Source of the DNA: Platanthera guangdongensis
Taxonomy: Eukaryota; Streptophyta; Magnoliopsida; Asparagales; Orchidaceae
Direction of reading: 5' to 3'
DNA length: 64,000 nucleotides
NCBI GenBank assembly: GCA_039583875.1
Contig: CM077150.1
Span: 4,110,332-4,174,331, forward strand
In this document: in pieces, positions 58,267 to 64,000 of the stretch
Numbering within the stretch: position 1 is the first letter of the stretch
Layout of the letters: each line of letters opens with the position of its first letter
The notes under the pieces: model-generated
What the model was told of the DNA's origin: nothing
Seen by the model: only the letters and a program-made list of their open reading frames with translations
The model's database searches: none
Translations under genes and position numbers: made by a program

Positions 58267-59184
58267 GGAATTCCCTATCACTGTAGGCTTACATCAAGGT
58301 TCAACTTTAAGCCCTTATCTCTTTACCCTTATCTTAGATGAGCTCATCAGACATATCCAACAAGCAATACCTTGATGTTTATTGTTTGCGGATGATATTG
58401 TTTTGGTTGATGAGACACACGAGGGGGTAAACACAAAACTTGAATCTTGGCGAGTCACTTTAGAAAAGAAGAGTTTTAGGTTGAGCATGACAAAAACAGA
58501 GTATATGGAGCTTAAATTTAGCTGTACTATACGGACTGGTGACTTCGTTATTAAGTTGGGTGATCAAGATATTTCGCGCAGTGAGTGTTTTAAATATCTT
58601 GGATCGATAGTTCAAAAAGACAAAGGTATTGATAAAGATGTGACACAAAATTCAAGCAGGTTAGTTGAAGTGGAGAGGCCGTCAGGGATCTTATGTGATC
58701 GTAAAGTACCATTAAAACTTAATGACACGTTTTACCGTACTGTAATTAGACCAGCGATGTTCTATGGTTCTGAGTGTTGGGCAGTGAATTGTGTACATGA
58801 GCAAAAAATGGGAGTTGCGGAGATGAGATTGCTTCGGTGGATGTGTGGGCACACGAGACTGAATAAAATTAGGAATGAATGTATCAGGGATAAGACAGGA
58901 GTAGCACAAATTGTAGAGAAGATGCGAGAAGCTCGACTAAGATGGTTTGGACACGTACAAAGGAGACCATTAGAGGCACCTGTTAGGCGTTGTGAGTCTA
59001 GTCACTAGGCATGTTAAACGAGAGAGGGGTAGATCAATAAAGACTTGGAATGAAACTATAAGGAAAGACATGATGTACTTAGGTATTAGTGAGATTATGA
59101 CAAAAGATAGGGCACAATGACGACAAAAGATCCCTATAGCCGACCCCATTATAGTGGGATAAAGACTTGCGTGTTGTGTTGTTG
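58267..59184 (+). pseudogene. 5'-truncated RTE-type LINE: reverse transcriptase C-terminal half
   Basis: LINE RT copies the element at the target. The plus strand reads FPITVGLHQGSTLSPYLF, then a TGA at 58373-58375, then LFADDIVLVDET with the FADD catalytic box, KTEYMELKF, FKYLGSIVQKD, PAMFYGSECWAV, RWMCGHTRLNKIRNE and RLRWFGHVQRRP, the standard plant RTE tail order. A frameshift near 58998 and a TGA near 59120 follow. The 3' end is GTGGGATAAAG and a (TTG)n tail, as usual for this family. TTGTTCTCTATGGCA flanks both sides (58252-58266 and 59185-59199). Confidence 0.85.
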
Positions 59185-59719
59185 TTGTTCTCTATGGCAA
59201 TGGACATAGATTGACCTATACTCCAGCTTGATATCAAGTACGCATTCTTATATAGAGGTCTTAAGAAGATAGCCTGCATGGAGAAACCTCCAGAGTATGC
59301 CCTCACAGGCAGTCTCGGATTTGGAAGTTGAAAAGGACCATATATGCCTCTAACTGAGCTCAAAACTATGTTTGCCAAATTCTGTCAAGTCATTCACATC
59401 ATTGTTTTTGTCGTAGTCATGCAAATCATTTAATTTTTGCATGAAAGAAGGATATGTAGTGTAGTTCTTGATATCTATATTGTTGACATCCTTCTCATAG
59501 GTAATGTTGCTTCTAGCACGAAAGAACACAAGTTTATATGCATAAACATATTGTGACAAAGTTCATCTCCCCCGCGCTTTGTTGGTATTGAGATTTCCAA
59601 ATGCATCATAGATATTGCATTGTATCAATGGAACTGTGCTATGAACCTTCTTGAAGAGATCAATTCACTTGGAGCAAAGGGCATTTGTGCTCATACATCA
59701 ATGAACATTGACTGCCTCT

Positions 59720-60290
59720 AGTGTTACAAAAATACGAGAAGAATGAAACCGAAATCAAACAATCACAAATGACACAAATTTACATGGTTCACCCCAAAGT
59801 GGACTACATCTAAGAGCAACAATGGTCATATCTTCATTATTCAGAACAGAGAGTTACAGAGAGATGGATGTTTTCATGATTCAGATTTCCCAATTCCCTA
59901 AAGCCAAGAACGATCAGGAGTTTTTATATAACACAACGTACAATTACAATTTCAGGAAGAAGAATTGGCACACGGGCCGAAACACACTCTCGTGTGTCCC
60001 AAAACGATGTGTTTTTACATCAACTAACATGTAGCAACCGCCCTGGAACCGTTAGAATGACACACGGTCTGGGCACATGCCTATGTGTCTTGGACCATGT
60101 GCCTCAAACAGTCACGTCTCCACCTTTTGGATGCGTCCCCCGACTTCTGGAACAGTTACAATCACACATGCCCTAGGCATACGCCCGTGTGCCAGAAATT
60201 TTTTGGCGTATTCAACATCGGTCGTCGCCTTTGGGTTAAGATTCAAGACATACAATTTAAATTTAGGATGTGACCTGCCCTTTTTTTAAG
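59720..60290. other. Unclassified insertion between Copia RT and RNase H
   Basis: It separates RT scraps from RNase H and has no coding. It contains ACGGGCCG, CTCGTGTGT and similar short GTGT/ACAC palindromic words near 59970-60190, and an LTR-like phrase (ACAAATTTACATGGTTCACCCC). Ends are not defined. Confidence 0.35.
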
Positions 60291-60299
60291 GATGTGACT

Positions 60300-60937
60300 T
60301 GTTGTAGACGCTTGGTTGGAAATCTCATTTACTCTACTATGGTGAGACCTGATGTTGCGTTTGTAGTTGGCATGGTGTGCCATATTATGCATAAGCCTAA
60401 AGTTTGCACCTAGATGCAATTATGAAGATACTAATATATAACAAAGGATCCTCCGGTAAGAGCCTCCAGTTCATAATCAATGATCATCTGAGAATCTATG
60501 CATATTCTGATACTAGTTATGCAAACGACAAGACCAATAGAAAGGCTATATCTAGCTTATGTGCCTTTTTATTTGATAGTAGTGTCACATGACAAAATAA
60601 GAAACAAGTTGTCTCTAAATTTAGTCCTAACACAGAATACTCCAGTTTGATACATGCAACTTGGAGTGAAGTGTTTGTAACCCTCTTGAATGATTTTGGT
60701 GAAACATACGCTAATCCGTTGCCTATATACTATGATAATCAAGCAACTATTTATATTAAAAAAACAAGTGTAATAGTATTGCATGAGAGGACCAAGCGTA
60801 TAGAGGTTAACTACCACTTCATCGGAGAAGAGATTCTCAATGGGCGAGTGTGCACTCTTTTTGTTACTTCGGACAAGAAATTTTCAAACATTTTCACCAA
60901 ATGTCTTTCCACAACTTTTATCACGTGTGTCAAGTAG
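60300..60937 (+). pseudogene. Copia RNase H remnant
   Basis: The plus strand reads LVGNLIYSTMVRPDVAFVV, MHLDAIMKILIY, LRIYAYSDTSYANDKTNRKA, KKQVVSKFS, YYDNQATIYI, HERTKRIEVNYHFI and FTKCLS in Copia order. The order is kept but stops occur at about 60410 and 60591, and the last Asp-bearing ADIFTK motif has become SNIFTK. Confidence 0.75.
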
Positions 60938-61140
60938 GGCACAATTGATATATATATACTCTAGTTTGAGATGGATTAAAACTTATAATAACTATTTTAT
61001 ATTTTTGTATTGTTAGTCCCATTTTTTATGCGTGGTCCCCTCTGCCTATAAATAGAAGGGTCCTTTCTATTTGAATGCTCAAAAAATCTGTTCTTCTTTA
61101 TAATGAGCAATTTTATTAGTGTGAGCGATGCATGTGTCAG

Positions 61141-61445
61141 TGGTGCATGTTTACTTTATAAAATGCGATATCAATTAAGAACATCTTAAGTATTTCATTG
61201 TCCGTCTAACTTTATCGATCATGACTTCTCTTATACTTCATGTTCAAAATATTAATTTTACTAAAAGCATTTAGTTAAAATTTCTGACGAGGAAGATCAA
61301 CGAGCATTGAGCAATTTGAGCTTAAAGCTTCTTTATTTTTGCTTTTTCCCAAGTCAACATTTCAAAATACAATTTTGAATTATATGATAAATATGACTAG
61401 AAATTCATCATTTGCATGTATATCTTCTCTAGGACGACATAAATG
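61141..61445. other. Non-coding AT-rich sequence
   Basis: Nothing recognised between the Copia LTR remnant and the next LTR. Confidence 0.4.
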
Positions 61446-62631
61446 TGATGTAGGGTAGGCTATGAAGGGCACCACTTAGGCTCTAAATGCAACACAACAA
61501 CTGGTTCATGCAACGGATTAATAGAGCAATGAAGAAAGCAACGCCACAAACAAATAACTACAACAAGATTTTATTTTAATGTTTGGCAAATTTCTTAGTT
61601 GGCTTTCCTCCGCTCGGAGGGCCAAAAGCGAAGCGTGCGGCGAAGGAATCCACCTGCAGATTAATAATCAACCGATACAAAATGCCACAAACTAACTCCA
61701 AACAAATATGAGATCTCCAATAATAATATCCAGAAAATAGTACACCACAATCACAAAAAAAAACTCAAGACTAGAGGCTGATTTCGGGCAATGAAAGTGG
61801 AAGGTGCGGGTGGCGTATATCGGGTGCCGGGTGGTGGAGCCGGAGGTGGGAATGACGGGGAGGGGCTGTTTTGGTGGTGGGAGAAGGGATCGGGACGAAA
61901 ACGGGCGGATCCGGATGAATACGTTCGGATCCGGGCTCGGGTGGACGGATCCGGTAATAGATGGCCGGATCCGGCTCGGGAAGGGTGGATCCACGGAGTT
62001 GGGGTGGAGACGGAACGTTGGCGGGCTGGTGGGAGGTGGAAAAGGGGGGCGGGGGCTGATTTCAGGCGGCGGGTGGCTGGGAAGGGTGGCCGGCCTGGTT
62101 AGGGAGGAGAGGAGGGGGGTTCCGGCGGCCGGATCTGGGCGGAGGGAGGAAGGGGGCTGGCGGCCTGGGTTGGGGGCAGCGGGAGGGGTTGCCGGAGGCC
62201 AGATCTGGGCGGAGGAAGGAAGGGGGGCTGGCGGCTTGGATGGGGGAGGAAAAGCGAGGGAGAGGAAGATGAAACTTACCCCAAGGCGTCGGCACCAAGG
62301 GTCCACGACGTCGGCACCGCGGAAGACCACCGGAAGTGGGAAAGAGGCTCTCCAACTTCAGCAATGAAAAACCTAAAATCAGCCACTAGTCCTATTTATA
62401 AGAAAACAAGCATGAGGGCATCCCATCCAACGGCTATGATTGGCCGGTGGGTTTGCCCTTAAATAAAATAAGTGCGCGTCCAAAAAAATACATAAATATA
62501 TAATTCTGATTCGCGGCGACGTGCCGGACGCAACCGCGGGGTCGGATCGGCGATCCGATCACGTCTTCCGGTGGGAATAAATGAACGTGGGTCCCGCCCC
62601 ATCATGTGCACGATCCGATGGATTCCCATCA
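61446..62631 (-). repeat. 3' LTR of the chromodomain element, with TATA box
   Basis: 1186 bp. A minus-strand TATAAATAGG box lies at about 62391-62400. The inner part (61790-62270) is GC-rich and contains GGATCCGG words and long low-complexity open frames on both strands that I do not regard as genes. Confidence 0.8.
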
Positions 62632-63980
62632 ACTCCCCCCGACTGAAAGACATTCATCTCCGAGGAATGGAGACGATCGTACTGGAGTCGAAGTCCGGGG
62701 GCAAGTCGATCAAGCTCTGCCGGTAGTATCCAAGCGTCGTCAGCGTCTGTACGACCCCGCCAATGAACCAAGTAGCGAAGGCGCGGCCCGTCCGTGATGG
62801 GAACAATCTGGTGGGATCTGATCTCCGTGATGCTCTCGTCTCTCATGGTGGGATCCGGTGTGAGTGGTGATGCCGGCGGTGGTACCAATGACGACGAACT
62901 CCCAGGGGCAAGGGTGTCAGTAGTGGGCGGGCTGTGGTGGCCAACTGGTGTGGGTGGGGCGGTGGGGAAGGCGGGCAAGAGGGAAGAAGGTGGCGCACCT
63001 CCACTGCTCGGGTCCCCATAGTCATGAGGCTCGTAATAGGGTGTCAGATCCTCGATATTAAAAACTGGATGAATCCCCATGGTTGTCGGGATATCTAGCT
63101 TGTAGGCGTTTGTCCCAATCCGACTAATAACTGAGAAAGGACCCATTCGCCTGACGCTTAGCTTCTTGGCAGACCCCGAAGGGAGTCTCTCCGGGCGGAT
63201 TCGTACCATCACCCGTTCGCCAATATTAAAAATGCGCTCTCGTCTTCGCTGATCTGCGTGGGTTTTATAATTTTCATTGCTCATATTAATACGTCGGCGA
63301 ACCGACTCATGCAACTCATGCAGATGCTGTGCAAATGACTCGGCAGACTCACTAGGACGAGACTCTAACAGGCTCGGAATAAGGTCAAGGGGTTTCCTGG
63401 GGTCGTAACCTGACACTATATGAAATGGACTCAAGCCAGTAGTCCTATTGACGAAGCTATTATATGCAAACTCGGCGACCGGCAAGTCTAAGTCGTGCAA
63501 ATGGCTCTGATACCAACTGATGTAGGGTAGGCTATGAAGGGCATCGAGGCGGATGCGACGAGTGATGTCAAAGCCACGGTCGCCTCTCCGCGGGTTTGGA
63601 TAATCATCAGGATCATCGTCACGGTCATAGTCGTGTCGAGCGGGCGGGGGTCCGCGCTCACGTCGACCCGGCGGGTAATACTCGTCGCGACGCTGGTCGT
63701 GGCGACCGAGCGGGGACACGCGGTTCCTAGGGCCAGGCTGTCGTGGTACACGGTAATCCTCCCACGGGGGTGGGGGTCGGCCACGAGGTGGCTTTGGGTT
63801 CCGCCATGCTGGCGGGGTGGGGGCTCTCACGGGATCTTCACGGTGGTAGCGGTCCGCAGGTGGCGGATCATCTCTGACCCGCTGCCCACGACGGGGGGAG
63901 TCGCCCGGGTCACCCGCCTCATGGTCGTGTAGGGAGGGAGTACTTCTTGCGCGCTCTATCAGATCTAGGCGACGAGTCAC
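62559..63980 (-). CDS. Fusion ORF: gag N-terminus, LTR/PBS piece, integrase tail, chromodomain
   Basis: At least 473 codons are open on the minus strand, and the frame is still open at the right window edge, so the start is outside. Residues 1-147 are an R/D/P-rich gag N-terminus ending DITRRIRLDA, where gag core should follow. Residues about 147-157 (LHSLPYISWYQ) are translated LTR end plus tRNA-iMet primer site. Residues 158-320 are the integrase C-terminus (PVAEFAYNSFVNRTTGLSPF, GERVMVRIRPERLP, MGPFSVI). Residues 385-435 are a chromodomain (YLVHWRGR, DDAWI). The last 24 codons lie in the LTR. No integrase active site remains. It may be a rearrangement by-product; translation is unproven. 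Confidence 0.7.
   Translation of the reverse strand: MTRRLDLIERARSTPSLHDHEAGDPGDSPRRGQRVRDDPPPADRYHREDPVRAPTPPAWRNPKPPRGRPPPPWEDYRVPRQPGPRNRVSPLGRHDQRRDEYYPPGRRERGPPPARHDYDRDDDPDDYPNPRRGDRGFDITRRIRLDALHSLPYISWYQSHLHDLDLPVAEFAYNSFVNRTTGLSPFHIVSGYDPRKPLDLIPSLLESRPSESAESFAQHLHELHESVRRRINMSNENYKTHADQRRRERIFNIGERVMVRIRPERLPSGSAKKLSVRRMGPFSVISRIGTNAYKLDIPTTMGIHPVFNIEDLTPYYEPHDYGDPSSGGAPPSSLLPAFPTAPPTPVGHHSPPTTDTLAPGSSSSLVPPPASPLTPDPTMRDESITEIRSHQIVPITDGPRLRYLVHWRGRTDADDAWILPAELDRLAPGLRLQYDRLHSSEMNVFQSGGVDGNPSDRAHDGAGPTFIYSHRKT
63503..63543 (-). promoter_or_regulatory. Embedded LTR end and tRNA-iMet primer-binding site
   Basis: The minus strand reads GCCCTTCATAGCC, TACCCTACATCA (LTR end, 63518-63542) and then GTTGGTATCAGAGCCA (primer site, 63502-63517). 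The same LTR end is at 61446-61472. Confidence 0.85.
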
Positions 63981-64000
63981 CGCGGCGATATCGTGACGCA

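Larger units (their letters stand above)
58220..61140 (+). mobile_element. Decayed Copia fragment (RT, RNase H, 3' LTR remnant), split by a LINE
   Basis: Removing the LINE and one copy of its target duplication restores RT reading SMAMDID-stop-PILQLDIKYAFL across 58251 to 59200. RT scraps continue to about 59700 (YIVDILLIGN at the catalytic-box position). A non-Copia insertion occupies about 59720-60290, and RNase H follows at 60300-60937. After a degraded purine tract (60960-60975) comes LTR-like sequence with CCTATAAATAGAAG (61036-61050). Confidence 0.65.
61446..64000 (-). mobile_element. Chromodomain Gypsy element, internally collapsed, running off the right edge
   Basis: The left (3') LTR is 61446-62631 with TGATGG...CATCA ends on the minus strand and a polypurine tract (AGTCGGGGGGAG) at 62632-62644. 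To its right a single ORF joins an integrase tail with chromodomain to gag through a short LTR-end and primer-site piece at 63503-63543. Protease, RT, RNase H and the integrase core are missing. The 5' LTR is beyond the window. Confidence 0.8.

Noticed and set aside
61804..62367. Gly/Arg-rich ORFs on both strands of the chromodomain-element LTR
   Set aside because: Composition-driven; they lie in the LTR and overlap each other in opposite frames.

Overview
The window is a flowering-plant nuclear scaffold made almost entirely of nested transposable elements around one truncated host gene. Plant origin is supported by a CDPK-type kinase exon starting MGNTC, plant retrotransposon lineages (Tekay-, Athila-, Tat-like and a chromodomain element), tRNA-iMet primer-binding sites, a plant-type Helitron and an RTE LINE. 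The species cannot be named. A run of exactly 500 N (12727-13226) shows a scaffolded assembly.

Layout. (1) 1-32174: an autonomous-type Helitron on the minus strand. Its 5' terminus (TCTATACTAATAG, after a host A) is at 32174 and its 3' end lies left of the window. It holds RepHel coding remnants, a two-exon RRM gene upstream of them and a small two-exon gene downstream. (2) 5086-26019: a Tekay-like chromovirus inserted in the Helitron coding region, with 2.3-kb LTRs and a perfect GTAGG target duplication. Its gag and pol are separated by an intron-like 76-nt segment. (3) 7552-18621: an Athila-like element lying in the Tekay 3' end, gag-deleted, with scrambled junctions and the 500-N gap inside. 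(4) 32175-32753: an LTR fragment. (5) About 32757-40968: a Tat-lineage element coding only gag and protease, with a 79-bp tandem array where polymerase should be and hairpin-bearing 61-bp repeats inside its LTRs. (6) 42140-43060: a diverged LTR of a related family. (7) 43320-44627: leader (with uORFs) and first coding exon of a calcium-dependent protein kinase on the plus strand. (8) 44843-56904: a Copia element in the following intron or just 3' of the exon. Its right LTR is split by a 6.4-kb LARD-like element (50464-56827, duplication AAAAC) that has no coding capacity. (9) 57306-57700: a foldback element flanked by TATTT. (10) About 58200-61140: a decayed Copia fragment on the plus strand, split by a 5'-truncated RTE LINE with a 15-bp target duplication. 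(11) 61446-64000: a chromovirus on the minus strand whose internal region has collapsed into one long gag/LTR-PBS/integrase-chromodomain ORF.

Relative ages follow from nesting: Helitron before Tekay before Athila-like; Copia before LARD; Copia fragment before LINE. Most coding regions carry stops or frameshifts. The best-preserved coding units are the kinase exon, the RRM gene, the two Tekay pol blocks and the terminal fusion ORF. The strongest candidates for something new are the gag/pol intron, the RRM gene inside the Helitron, the tandem-repeat-bearing gag-pro element and the templated-insertion junctions around the Athila-like element.
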